Source: Anodontia alba (Eukaryota > Mollusca > Bivalvia > Lucinida > Lucinidae). Taken from it: a stretch of DNA of 64,000 bases. The notes beneath the pieces were generated by a model. That model made no database searches and was not told the origin of the DNA. It worked only from the letters and a program-made list of their open reading frames with translations. The DNA lies in the NCBI GenBank assembly GCA_964016985.1, contig OZ024823.1, positions 38,607,687 to 38,671,686 of the forward strand. Direction: 5' to 3'. The translations under genes and the position numbers were made by a program. Shown in pieces: positions 24,012 through 34,849 of the stretch. The number at the start of each line of letters is the position of its first letter. Position 1 is the first letter of the stretch.

Positions 24012-24220
24012 TTAACCCCTGTCATGCTGAATAAATTGAGAGGCCATGCCCACTTCTAACTGTCAGCCAATCAGATTACTCGATCCAGGTTGTTGATACA
24101 AATTCACATAATGAATGACAAACAGTGCAGATTCAGATGAGTTGGCTTCTTAGAAGCCAACTCATCTAGATCTGCACTGTTTTTAAAAGTGGGGCACATC
24201 TGGGTTCAGTAGGACAGTAA
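24012..24220. repeat. Family D MITE
   Basis: TTAACCCCTGTCATGCTGAA, then the hairpin GATGAGTTGGCTTCTTAGAA and its partner, ending GGGTTCAGTAGGACAG. Lies 15 bp from exon w16. Confidence 0.85.
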
Positions 24221-24234
24221 AAACATGAAAATAC

Positions 24235-24546
24235 CTCGAAGAGGACTTGTCCTATTTCTAGCCTGTTCACTCCATTCACTGCGGTAGCGCTGATTCTCAG
24301 ATCTAACTTCAAAATAATAATCTGTGTCTGGTTGGAGATCCTCAATCATTGCATACTGAATTGTTGTATTAACATACTGATACTGTCCCCGTTCGTAACT
24401 ATAGTAACGCACAGTGTAGAAGCGGTCATCACTGATGATCTGGTCTCTGTCCAGTGATGGATCATACCACTCTACCTGAACAGACGAATCTGACAAAACA
24501 TGGGCCTGAACATTCATTGGTCTCTCCCACTGGTATGGCTCATAAG
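24235..24546 (-). CDS. Exon w16: fibronectin type III domain (copy 3)
   Basis: 312 bp, phase 1-1, acceptor ATCTTCAG, donor GTATTT. Reads Y-E-P-Y-Q-W-E-R-P-M-N-V, S-D-S-S-V-Q-V-E-W-Y-D-P-S, Y-T-V-R-Y-Y-S-Y, L-Q-P-D-T-D-Y-Y-F-E-V-R, R-S-E-W-S-E-Q-A-R-N-R-T. The most diverged of the three copies, mainly in the loop after Y-V-N. N-T-T and N-R-T are possible glycosylation sites. Confidence 0.94.
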
Positions 24547-24599
24547 CTGAAGATGAAATACAAATTGTTGAAAGACAATCTGCTTTTTTTTCTTTTACC

Positions 24600-25000
24600 C
24601 TGAAAGTATTGACAGTTTTCTTATTTCTCCAAACCAAACATATGTTGCAGGTACACATTAGAAGTGCCTCATCCAGCGCCTTCTAATGAGTACCCACAAC
24701 ATACTCTTTTGTGGAGATATAAGCGAAGTATTTATTTGGATATCCTTCTTACCGTATTAAACCTAATTACCACACATACCCCTATAAGCGCATAGTCAAG
24801 TAATTTTGTAGTCTTCAAATTACAGCTCATGTATTTTTATCTTCTTTCTTATCTACTTCTTTATAAAAGCATGTGTTGTTGGTATGGATTTGAACTGCCT
24901 CAAGACAAGGCAATTCAAATGAGTACCAACATATGCTTTTATAAAGAAAATCTGAAAAAAAAAGTCACATAAGTATCATTAAATACACCCCTCGGGAAGT
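24600..25000. repeat. Family A and family L MITEs
   Basis: A: ACCAAACATATGTTGCAGG and its partner (24600-24770). L: AAGCATGTGTTGTTGGTATG ... ACCAACATATGCTTTTATAA (24830-24965); L recurs at 41690-42020. Confidence 0.7.
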
Positions 25001-25215
25001 CCTCTGATGATCTTTTCATAAAGTGCACCCTCACTAGGTGGACAGTTTACTACAAGTTATCTAGTAGCCGAAATACCTAAGCAGACGTGGTGGTAATTAG
25101 TTTGAATACGTTATTTGGAGTTGTGTTTTTTTGTTTTTTTTTCAATGAAACAACAGCAGAACATTTTGTCATATGAATCCTTGTACTTGTCATAAACATT
25201 TTTCTTACCATCCTT

Positions 25216-25275
25216 CCACACACACACACACACACACACACACATGCACATGCACACGCACACACACACACACGC
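25216..25275. repeat. (CA)n microsatellite
   Basis: About 60 bases of CA/CG-type dinucleotides, slightly interrupted by TGCACATGCACACG. Confidence 0.97.
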
Positions 25276-25345
25276 ATATGTGATGCTATTATAATGCTAT
25301 TTTGGCTACATGGCTCCCAAATCATTACATTATTCTTGGCTACAA

Positions 25346-25560
25346 GGCCCCGAGGTTATGAAACTTTTTTTCATGCTCAACTCAGCTGAGCATGAAATTT
25401 TTCTCTGCTAATAAATGCAAACAATAGTTGGCATTTTCATGTTTGTAAGTAGAGAAATTTTCATGCTCAGCTATGTTTAGCAAGAAAGCATTTGCAAATG
25501 TTAGTAATTTGAGATTTATTATCAGGTGAGTTGAGATTTTTTTTATAACCTCAGGGTCTG
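25346..25560. repeat. Family K MITE
   Basis: CCCCGAGGTTATGAAAC to ATAACCTCAGGG inverted ends; inner CATGCTCAACTCAGCTGAGC. Second copy at 28051-28292. Confidence 0.85.
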
Positions 25561-25681
25561 GTGTAAAGCAATAACTGAGCTGATATGATAATTAGGGTAA
25601 TTTCTGGCAAAGGCAATTCCAACGTCTATCTACAAATATGTTTTGGTGCAAAAATAGCAAAAATTAATCCAAATTCACCCC

Positions 25682-26138
25682 ATCCTCGGTAACCCAGGTG
25701 TGACCTATTACATTACACTTCATTCATCACCCCTGGGACAACTGACTGACGAAACGTCATTTCTATGAATATTCATAACAGCGGAGAATACCTCAGTAGC
25801 TAATCAACATGTGGATAACATAGCGCTACTCTCTTTTGCGGAAGATTCATTTTTCTTCTTCCGGTACTAAAAACAACTTAGGAAAACCCGATAAACATTT
25901 TGTCTACAATTAATATCAAGCCTGGATTTGCAATGAACGATATGATTGGATATCCGCAAAACAAAAATAGAACGATGACGTTATTTGCGGAGTACGCGTG
26001 ATAGACTAAAATTTCTCATGGAAATACTGAGATCACCAATTCATTAATAATTCACGAGGACGAAGAAACGTAAGCGAGTTGTCCCAGGGGTGATGAATGA
26101 AGTGTAACGTAATGGGTCACACCTGGGTTACCGAGGCT
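25682..26138. mobile_element. Long-TIR DNA element, MULE-like, non-autonomous
   Basis: About 457 bp with inverted ends of roughly 60 bp, starting CCTCGGTAACCCAGGTGTGA; both ends also carry TTCATTCATCACCCCTGGG-type text. A 10-bp duplication AATTCACCCC flanks it (25672-25681, 26140-26149). Mutator-like elements make 9-11 bp duplications and have long ends; no transposase is present. Confidence 0.8.
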
Positions 26139-26226
26139 GAATTCACCCCCACCCTCCCCACCTCCATTTATTACCTTATCTGGAACTATGGTAACAGAAT
26201 ACTTTCAAGAAGGAATACACAACAAA

Positions 26227-26435
26227 TTAATCCTTATCATGCTGAATAAATCAAGAGGCCACACCCACTTCTAATTGTCAGCCAATCAGATTACTTGATC
26301 CAGGTTATTGATATAAATTCACATACTTAATGACAAACAGTGCAGATCCAGATCAGTTGGCTTCTTAAGAAGCCAACTGATCTGGATCTACACTGTTTGC
26401 AAAAGCAGGGCATATCTGGGATTAGTAGGGTTTAA
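26227..26435. repeat. Family D MITE
   Basis: TTAATCCTTATCATGCTGAA and the central hairpin GATCAGTTGGCTTCTTAAGA with its partner; ends near TAGTAGGGTTTAA, about 90 bp from exon w15. Confidence 0.88.
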
Positions 26436-26522
26436 AAACAGACAAAATAGCAGATGGTTTGATGGAGTCTGTCCATGAATATCTGGCAACAGGTGAAAGC
26501 CACACTATGAAGAAGGACTTAC

Positions 26523-26672
26523 ACAATGGATCAACACATCTCAAACCACATCCCTGGTGGCAGCACTTCTGTCTATCATCACAGTCATAGTCGGACTGAC
26601 AAAGTGGGGCACAGGCTCCCAACAATCCCTGTCTGTCGGCCCTTGCTGGACAGTACCCTGGTTTGACTCTCT
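26523..26672 (-). CDS. Exon w15: WAP domain (third pair)
   Basis: 150 bp, phase 1-1, acceptor TTTTTCAG, donor GTAAGT. Reads R-V-K-P-G-Y-C-P-A-R, G-L-L-G-A-C-A-P-L-C, Y-D-C-D-D-R-Q-K-C-C-H-Q-G-C-G-L-R-C-V-D-P-L: eight cysteines. The frame must be taken from the splice sites; an ORF in another frame overlaps the whole exon and is not real. Confidence 0.94.
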
Positions 26673-26899
26673 CTGAAAAAAGGAATAAAAATACAATAGT
26701 TGTGAAATTACTACTTTAAATTTAAGTTTAAAGTATAAAGAAGAAGACAACATGCTCAATGGTAACAATGTGTCTTTTTGTAAGACAGAAACATATCTAT
26801 GTACATGTTTTAGAGCTCCAAATATAAGGCTATCCAAAGGAATAATTTTCTTACACTTTAGTACCCTTTTAACAAATTGAATGAAAGACAATTTGATGA

Positions 26900-28292
26900 C
26901 ATTTTTTTATACCTTCCCAGAAAACAGGGGCTAGCATTTCATGCAGTCAGACATGGAATTTTAATCCCTATTTTCTGAGAAAAAGAACAAAAATCAACCC
27001 TTGTCATGCTGAATAAATTAAGATGCCATGCCCACTTCTAATTTTCAGCCAATCAGATTACTTGATCCAGGGTGCTGATACAAATTCACATACTTAATGA
27101 CAAACAATGCAGATTCAGATGTTGGCTTCTAAGAAGCCACCTCATCTGGATCTACACTTTTACCCATCACACTAATGAGTACTTATATCTTTTTTGGAGA
27201 CAAGCCTGAGGGATACTTACAATGTAAGTTGTTTTTTTTTTTTGTTTTTTTTTTCAGGAACAAGAAAAGCAAAGTGGATCCATAACATTTTTTGAGATAT
27301 GAGGAAAACAAAAAAAAAATAATGTTTTTTTTTTTCTTTTTTTTTGTCAAAATGGATTTTTGATATATAAATAGTACTGAAAATGGTCTTTGCTCCAAAT
27401 ATTTAGTCACCTTAACTCAATAACCTTTACCTCTCTCTTGGCTAATTCAGCAGACGACAAACTGGTGCTATTTTTTCTTAACTTTCACAGAAAACAGGAT
27501 TTGACATTTCATGCAAATTGTCATCCTGATTTCTGAAAGACATAAGAAAAATATTTCAAAATGTCGTCTGCTGAAAATTTTACCTACAGTGATAATGGTT
27601 TACTCCTTAACATACTTATCCTACAAGCTGATCAAGTTCGTAAGACTACTTGGTGACATGTATAAAACAGTACTGAAAGAATAGCAAAACATATAGCAGT
27701 CTGACCTAGATCTTTATTGTTTGTGAAGAAGCCAACTGATTTGGATCTGCACTGTTTGTCATTAAGTATGTGAATTTCTATCAAAAACCAGGATCAAGTA
27801 ATCTGATTGGCTGGAAATTATAAGTGGGCATGGCATCTTAATTTATTCAGCATGACAAGGGTTAAATATTTAGGACAAGCAGTAATGCTGTAATTTACTC
27901 TAAGTATTTGAACAGTGTAGAACCAGTTCAGCTGCTGCATCCTGTAGCATCTGATCAGGGTCTACACTGTTTGCTACTCATTCAGTGGTTTTTAGACATC
28001 AACAGGCATTCAAATGACTTGTTCATATTTTAGGAAAACCATGGTAAGAATATAAGGCCTCGAGGTTATGAAACTTTTTTCATGCTCAACTCAGCTGAGC
28101 ATGAAATTTTCTCTGCTAATGAATGTGAAAATGCCAACAAAAGTTGGCATTTTCATGTTAGTAGAGAAATTTTCATGCTCAGGTATGTTAAGCAAGCAAG
28201 AATTTGCAATTTTTGGTAATATGAGATTTATTCGCAGGACAAATTTCATGCTCAGCTGAGTTGTGCATCAAAAAAAATTGTATAACCTCGGG
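26900..28292. repeat. Intron w14-w15: F, D, poly-T, F, D, I and K repeats
   Basis: Half F 26900-26990; D 26995-27173 (its end lost); T-rich 27225-27350; F 27424-27600; reversed D part 27725-27865; I 27870-28050; K 28051-28292. No exon-like frame inside. Confidence 0.75.
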
Positions 28293-28332
28293 GCCAAGTC
28301 TCTGAATACAGTAACTATGGTAAACTGATTAC

Positions 28333-28644
28333 CTCTTTGACCAGCTGTCCTGTTTCTGGCAGGCTCGCTCCATTCACTGAGGTAGGGTGAGTTCATCGTT
28401 CTCACTTCAAAGTGGTACTCTGTCTCTGGTTGCAGTCCATCAATAGTGCCCCGAAGTTCAGTCATATTTACATACTCGTAATTGCCACTGTTGTAGCTGT
28501 AATACCTTACTGTATACATGCGATCGTCTTGGAGAGTTTGGTCCCGACCTAGTGACGGATCATACCATGACACATAAATGGAAGAGTCTGACAAGGTGTT
28601 TGCAGAGAGACGGACAGGTCTGTCCATTTGATATGGTTCATATG
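28333..28644 (-). CDS. Exon w14: fibronectin type III domain (copy 2)
   Basis: 312 bp, phase 1-1, acceptor TGTTACAG, donor GTAATC. Reads Y-E-P-Y-Q-M-D-R-P-V-R-L, S-D-S-S-I-Y-V-S-W-Y-D-P-S, Y-T-V-R-Y-Y-S-Y, L-Q-P-E-T-E-Y-H-F-E-V-R, L-S-E-W-S-E-P-A-R-N-R-T. Closest to w12. A family K MITE lies 40 bp past its donor. Confidence 0.95.
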
Positions 28645-28729
28645 CTGTAACAAAGAAAACAAGCTAAATGAAACATTTTCAAGGATCACATGGCTCATAT
28701 TTTATAAGATAATTCCAGGGAGACTAATG

Positions 28730-29228
28730 TTAACCCTTAAAGCACCAAGCAATTAGTGGCGGATAACATCAATTTTTTTTTTATTTTTCGGTGAAAAGAA
28801 GACTCAACATTTCATATAAATTGTTTGCTAAGCAGACTATTCACATGGAATATCATCTTAATTACTTTGAAAAATACAAAAAAAAAAATAAACAAAAAAA
28901 AAAAAAAAAAAGCAGAACTAATAACAGTGTTTTCAGAGAAAACAGATGTTCTCCCACAGTGAATTTTCAGTTTTTCTATTCCAGTGACCTTGAAAATTAG
29001 ATCAAGGTCACCAAAATCTTATTAGTTCTTTGTCAGTCCCAATTATATATTCATGAAAATTTGGTAAGAATCTAATAACTGGTTCACAAGATATTGTGCA
29101 GACAAGACAGTTTGACGCCGACACCAACGGGATCGACACCAAAAACAGTATGTCCCCCTCCCCAGAGGTGGTAGTACATAATCAGATTGTCTTCTGCTGC
29201 AGCTGTAATTGGAGCTTAAAGGGTTAAG
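28730..29228. repeat. Family G MITE with nested family N repeat
   Basis: G ends TTAACCCTTAAAGCACCAAG and TTAAAGGGTTAAG flank an N insertion (28925-29170), which matches 1245-1495. A poly-A run at 28875-28910 lies just before the N part. Confidence 0.7.
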
Positions 29229-29399
29229 GTCTGTAATAGTAAGCCAGGAGTAGACATATTTACTAATATAATACAGATTCTGATAAAGTGCGTATCCCCA
29301 AGATAATTTTTATTATTTTTCCAAAATATATCTTGTCCTATCAAATTGAATTACCTTGGCAAAAGAATTCCAATTTTGGTACAGAAATTATCTCATTGG

Positions 29400-29570
29400 C
29401 TGGCTATTATTTTTTCTAGAAAACAGAATTTGACACTTCATGCAAATTGTCTCCTCAGGAGACAATTTAATTTGCATGGAGTGTCAGATTCTATTTTCTA
29501 GAAAAAAAATAAGACAAATATTTAAAAATGTTGTCTACAGAAATTTTTACCCAGCATGTAAAGTCTTAAA
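29400..29570. repeat. Family F MITE
   Basis: TTTCTAGAAAACAGAATTTG and its partner around CTCCTCAGGAGACAATTT; ends 49 bp from exon w13. Confidence 0.8.
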
Positions 29571-29618
29571 TTTATCCTCTGCTAATTTTTCTAAAGGCTA
29601 ATGAAGAAAAGTACATAC

Positions 29619-29768
29619 TCAAAGGATCCACACATTTAAGCCCACATCCATGGTGGCAACACTTCCTTCTACCATCACAGTCAGAGTCGTCATTACATTG
29701 TGGTGCACATGCACCCAACAATCCTCCCCAATCAGTCTTCGGAGGGCAATACCCAGGCCGCACCCTTG
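29619..29768 (-). CDS. Exon w13: WAP domain (second pair)
   Basis: 150 bp, phase 1-1, acceptor GTTTTCAG, donor GTATGT. Reads R-V-R-P-G-Y-C-P-P-K, G-L-L-G-A-C-A-P-Q-C-N, D-S-D-C-D, K-C-C-H-H-G-C-G-L-K-C-V-D-P-L: eight cysteines. Near-sibling of w11 and w15. A family B MITE starts about 50 bp upstream of the acceptor. Confidence 0.95.
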   Translation of the reverse strand, partial: QGCGLGIALRRLIGEDCWVHVHHNVMTTLTVMVEGSVATMDVGLNVWIL

Positions 29769-29820
29769 CTGAAAACAGATAAGGAAAGAAATGTAAAGAT
29801 ATCTTCTTTTGTAAAATTCC

Positions 29821-30060
29821 TGGGCCCAGTTGTTCAAAGCTAATGACGTCGTTAGTTAACGATTCGTTAAAATTTACATCGAGAGATATGCAAATATGCT
29901 GAAATTTTTTTGCTGAAAAAATGTGAGTAGCTGCAAAAGCTACTCACATTTTTTCAGCAAAAAATATCATAATATTGTATATTGAAACTGCTAAAACAGT
30001 TAATGAAATGACCCTTAACGAGCTCGTTAAGCTAACGACGCTTTGAACAACTGGGCCCAG
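29821..30060. repeat. Family B MITE, full length
   Basis: TGGGCCCAGTTGTTCAAAGC at the left and its inverse at the right; long inner arms GAAAAAATGTGAGTAGCT / AGCTACTCACATTTTTTC. The best 240-bp example of the family. Confidence 0.92.
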
Positions 30061-30433
30061 GACATTGACTTAATGTGGATACAATGTCTTTTAATGCTGA
30101 GTGAGCTGTGGGTAGAAATTATTACAATGTACTGTTCTGAAAGATTCTTTGAAAATATTTTGCAGCGGAACCACAGAGATGAATTAATGTGCATCTTAAA
30201 GGTAAACTAGAAATTTGTTTTAGGAGAAAACAGATGTCCCCAGTCTCAATATCTTTGTACCGTAATAACCCTTAGTATTGGGACACATACATCTTTTTTT
30301 TTTAAATATGGCTAAAAACAAGTACATGTACCATCTCAGGAAAATACTTTTCATATTTCCAAATGAAAACAAATTTTATGAGATGCTACAACCTCTGTGT
30401 TTTGTAAACTCTTAATACTATTTTCTAAAATTA

Positions 30434-30655
30434 CCGTAATAACCCTAAATATTGGGACAGACAGGCCTGAGCAAACAGTGTAGACCCAGATCAGATGCCA
30501 CTGAATGTGGCATCTGATCTGGGTCTACTCAGTTTGCCATGCATCCAGCACTAATTTAGACACATTAACAATTGTAAAATAGACTTTTTATTCAAATTTT
30601 AGGACAAGTATGGTAAGGAGTTGTGTCCCAATACTTAGGGTAAATATGGTAACAA
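30434..30655. repeat. Family I MITE
   Basis: TAACCCTAAATATTGGGACA to CCCAATACTTAGGG(TA), with the hairpin AGATCAGATGCCACTGAATG and its partner. Ends only about 13 bp past exon w12. Confidence 0.9.
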
Positions 30656-30667
30656 CAATCTTTTTAC

Positions 30668-30979
30668 CTTGTCTTGACATTGTTCTATTCTTAGTTGGCT
30701 CACTCCATTCACTAAGGTAGGGTGGATTCATTGCTCGCACTTCAAAATTGTATTCAGTGTCCGCCTGAAGGTCATTTATTATTCCACGGTGTTCCGTCAT
30801 ATTCAGATATTCGTAACCGCCTAGCTCGTAGCTATAGTATCTGACAGTGTAGAAGCGACTATCTCTGATGAGCTGATCCCTCTCAAGTGATGGGTCGTAC
30901 CATGTTAAATGTATGCTTGAATCAGACATTGCTTGAGCTCTTAGATTTATAGGTTTGTCCATCTGGTATGGTTGGTAAG
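30668..30979 (-). CDS. Exon w12: fibronectin type III domain (copy 1)
   Basis: 312 bp, phase 1-1, acceptor TTCTCAG, donor GTAAAA. Reads Y-Q-P-Y-Q-M-D-K-P-I-N-L, S-D-S-S-I-H-L-T-W-Y-D-P-S, Y-T-V-R-Y-Y-S-Y, L-Q-A-D-T-E-Y-N-F-E-V-R and L-S-E-W-S-E: the conserved Trp of strand B, the Tyr of strand C and the L-x-P-x-T-x-Y-like turn (here A for P) of FN3. N-M-T and N-R-T are possible N-glycosylation sites. Exactly the same length as w14 and w16. Confidence 0.94.
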
Positions 30980-31029
30980 CTGAGAACAAAATAAAAAACA
31001 TTGAGGCATGCTGGGTGGAAAGAACAATT

Positions 31030-31740
31030 GACTCTTAAAGTGCTCTTCAAAATTGTCACTTTGTCAAATATTTGTTTTGCTTTTGCAAGAAAGCAAGATC
31101 TGATATTTCATGCAGTTCATGCGAAAGGTCTGCCTAGCAGATGATTCACATGAAATGTGGACAGTCTGAAATATTTTTCTTATTTTTGTCAGAAAATAGG
31201 GTTTGACCTTTCAGGTAAATTGTCTCCTCAAACCCTATTTACTGAAGAAGAAAAATATTGATTTGTTGTGTACTGGATTTGCCCAGAGAGTGCTAATTAT
31301 CAAAGGAATAGTAAATGCCTTCAACACATTTTTTTTCTTTTTGTTTTTGTTCTATTTGAAATAAGTAAGGAGAGATCAACAGTATTTTCTTGATTTTCTC
31401 AGGATACAGGATCTGACAGTTCATTCAAATCATCCATTTTGAAGAAAAAAATTCATGACACTGATATGGTAAATGTCGTAAAATTTTGTACACTAACTTT
31501 CTGACAAAATGCCAAGGGCAAACAGTGCAGACCCAGATCAGGCTGCTCCTAAAAGGAGCAGTCTGATCTGAGTTTACATAAACAGTGCAGACCCAGATCA
31601 GGCTGCTCCTAAAAGGAGCAGTCTGATCTGTGTCTAATTGTTTGCAATTCCATCACATATTTTGTGAAACAAATATTCATAAAAACAAAAATTAGACAGA
31701 AATAATGGAGTATTCAAAACTTTAGGCCATTTACCCATTT
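31030..31740. repeat. G/F fragments and a duplicated family J core
   Basis: 31030-31310 has G and F arms. 31485-31735 is J with AAACAGTGCAGACCCAGATC and GCTCCTAAAAGGAGCAGTC repeated twice in tandem (step about 60 bp). Confidence 0.75.
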
Positions 31741-31811
31741 TTATAGCCGCTAACAAAACATACTTATACTGACTAGATCTGATATTAAAACTAAAATTCA
31801 TTGCTGCTTAC

Positions 31812-31967
31812 AGAGAGGATCCACACATCGAAGTCCACATCCTCGATGGCAACACTTCTGTCTTTCATCACAGTCTGAGTCATACTGACACTGAGGAGCG
31901 CAGGCACCCAGGAGTCCACCCCAGTCTGATCGTGGAGGACAATAACCGGGCTTCACTCTTCTGTCAT
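31812..31967 (-). CDS. Exon w11: WAP domain (first WAP-FN3 pair)
   Basis: 156 bp, phase 1-1, acceptor TTCTGCAG, donor GTAAGC. Reads R-V-K-P-G-Y-C-P-P-R, G-L-L-G-A-C-A-P-Q-C, D-S-D-C-D, K-C-C-H-R-G-C-G-L-R-C-V-D-P-L: eight cysteines. Very close to w13 and w15, sharing most residues outside one short loop. Two codons longer than those copies at its start. It pairs with FN3 exon w12, 0.8 kb downstream. Confidence 0.95.
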
Positions 31968-32023
31968 CTGCAGAAAAATACAAGAAGCTTATATTCTATC
32001 ATGTACATTAATTTTTATTAACC

Positions 32024-33345
32024 TTTACTACTCTCTGGGCTAATTCAGCAGATGACAAATTGGTGACATTTTTCTTATTTTTCTCAGAAAATAGGCAGAC
32101 ACTTCATGCAAATTGTCTCATTAGGAGACAATTTGCATGAAGTGTCAAAGCCTATTTTCTGGAAAATATAAACTAAATATTTCAAAATGTCATCTGCTGA
32201 ATTTTTTACTCAGTGCTAAGCATTAAAGGAAGTAGTTAGACTTGCTTAGAAAGTACTGTAAGATTTTAATGAAGAAAAATTATAGCTCTGGAAAGCAGAT
32301 TAGTCAAATGAATTACCATAATAACCTTAAGTAATTGGACAGACAGGCATGTGCAAACAGTGTAGAACCAGACTGGGGCATCCTATCTTACCATACTTGT
32401 CCTAAACATTTAATGTCCATTTTTGCTACCTGCTGATGTGTCTAAACACTGCTGGAGGATCGAGGGGTAAATACAGTAAATGTCCTAACAATTCGAACAC
32501 CAAAGTTTCTGATAAAATGACATATGCAAACAGTGCAGACCCAGATCAGACTGCTCCTGAAGGAGCAGTCTGCTCAGGATCTACACTGTTTGCCATTCCA
32601 CTAAGTATTTTAAGAAACAAGTGCATAAGAAGCATAATTTAGGCCAGAATAGTAGAGAATAAAGTGTTCGAAATTTTAGGACATTTACCGTATTGTATAA
32701 ACTGATCAGAAACCCTGATCTGTGGTATCTGATCTGGGTCTACAGTTGCTCAATCCTGTTTGACCAAAACTACGGGTAAATATATTATAGCATGCCATGC
32801 AAAATTCTTAAAGAAAATTATCAAGTTTTCTTAGAAAGTTAGAATTTCTTAACCCATTTTAGACTGAATTAACACCCCAAACAATATACTGGAAGAGTGG
32901 AATTTCAAAGTTAGGCATGTCAGTCTATATGATTTAGATATTTCTACAGAAAAAGAATTTCGCTAAAGCACCACACAAATTTACAAAGTTGGTGGATCGT
33001 GAAATATATAGTAAGGTCAGATAAGTATACTGCTGTCTGAGATGTCATCCTTAAGTGCAAGCTTATACCAAGTATCATCAATGTAGCCTTTATAGCTCTA
33101 GAGAAATGAACATCAGGGTCGAAATTAGGGTTGACGCAAATGTTGACGGATGTATGGACAAACGGAAGAACAGACGGAAAACCGGATCCCTATATCGCGC
33201 CATGCTAAACACAGAAGCAACAAAAATGGCTAAACTATTTGCAAACAGTGGATACCCTGACCAGAAGCCACATTCTGCACCATCTGATCTGGGACTGCAC
33301 TGTTTCCAATAACCCTTTTGGGGTATCCAGACTAAAATTGGTTAA
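32024..33345. repeat. Intron w10-w11, upstream part: F, I, J, H repeats
   Basis: F 32024-32226; partial I 32320-32420; J 32475-32695; H 32849-33345, which has a ~260-bp unrelated insert (AAGAATTTCGCTAAAGC to GAAGCAACAAAAATGG). Confidence 0.75.
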
Positions 33346-33479
33346 AAGAATTGATGATCAGTTAAGCAATATTCAAAGAAGAATCTGACAGTGTAGATGC
33401 CCAGGCTGATATGAGTCTTCCAATAGTGCAAAGGTCATAAGGTACAATATCTCAACTGACTGCATGATTAAGAATTTAA

Positions 33480-34180
33480 AGAATATCCTGTCAGAAGGGA
33501 AGCAATTGACTCATTTTTGACAAATGCTTAAATTCCATTCATAATGAGAGCAATTTGTTCACTTTTTTGAATCCTCTTTATTCAGAAAGAAAGCAGTTTG
33601 TACATAATTTGTATTTCTTAGATAACTAACATTTAAATTTTACTCTGAATGAAAGTAATTTGTTCACATTTCATTTCTCTTACACAACTAACTTAGGAAT
33701 AAAAGCAATCAGTTCACTTTCTTTTTCTTTTACTCTGAATGAAAGCAAGTTGTTCACATTACATTTTCTTACACAACTAACTTTGGAATAAAAGCAATTA
33801 ATTCATGTTTTTTTCCTTACTTTTTTAGATGACTAATACTTAAATTTCTTTCAAAATGAGAGAAATCTATTATTGTTCCATTATCTTTTCATGGTTAACA
33901 CTCGAATTTCCTCCAAAATGGAAAGAAATAGTTCATTTTTTATTTCTCTTACATAACTAATACTTAAATTTCATTTGGAAAATAAAGAACCAATTTACTT
34001 TTATTTTTCTTAGATGACTAACACTGTCCTGAATTTCATTCAGAATGAAAGTAACTGATTCAATTTTCATTTCTCTTGTATTTATTTTTGCTATTTCACT
34101 TTCAAGATTTGCACTTGAATTTCATTCACAATGAAAGCAATTAATTCAATTTTAAGTTTTAACTTGAATTTCTTAACAAG
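33480..34180. repeat. Irregular 60-75 bp tandem repeat
   Basis: About nine loose units of AATGAAAGCAATT(G/A)(A/T)TTCA, TTTCTTA(C/G)A(C/T)(A/G)ACTAA, and ACTTAAATTTC. Age-degraded; nothing else in this stretch. Confidence 0.7.
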
Positions 34181-34312
34181 TACATGTATTTTTTTAAATG
34201 GATTCAGATAAATAACAAATAGATAATCTATACTTACAAATGAAGGAAAAGGAGAAAAAAATTAAAAAGACAAAATATCCAGATGGATACCATCGAACCA
34301 GACCAAACATTA

Positions 34313-34810
34313 CATCATGAAAACATGCCTATATAATTTTGACCCCCTTAAACCCCACTTTTATATAGTAAAACTAGGATTTACAGGGGTATACATTATT
34401 TTTCTTATTTTTCTAAAAACACAGATTCTGGGTACTGGTTAGAACTGCCTCACTGAGGCAGTTCTAATGAGTACTCACAATCTATGTTTTGAGAAGAAAT
34501 ATGAAAAATATCAGAATTTTTTATCTGAAAATTTCCCTTTTTTGGTTGTAAAATTTTCAATATAATTGAATAGGCGCGTTTTCGTAATGATAAGAGGCTA
34601 ACGATAATGACAATTATAATTAAAACATAGCTCCAGATAAGGTGCTTGTTTAAACCTAAGATGTTGATATTATTTCTGATTTCTCTACAAAAACATATGT
34701 TGTGGGTACTTATTAGAAGTGCCTCACCAAGAAGCTTATAATGAATAACCACAACATATGTTCTCAATAGAGACATAAGAGAGACATTTTCCTGATACCC
34801 GCCCTTATTT
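34313..34810. repeat. Family C then family A MITE
   Basis: C 34313-34590: CATGAAAACATGCCTATATA to AATAGGCGCGTTTTCGTAATG. A 34620-34810: CATAGCTCCAGATAAGGTGC to TATTTGAAGCTA. Confidence 0.85.
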
Positions 34811-34849
34811 GAAGCTACAGAAAATTTATGATAATTTTATTTTTGTTAT

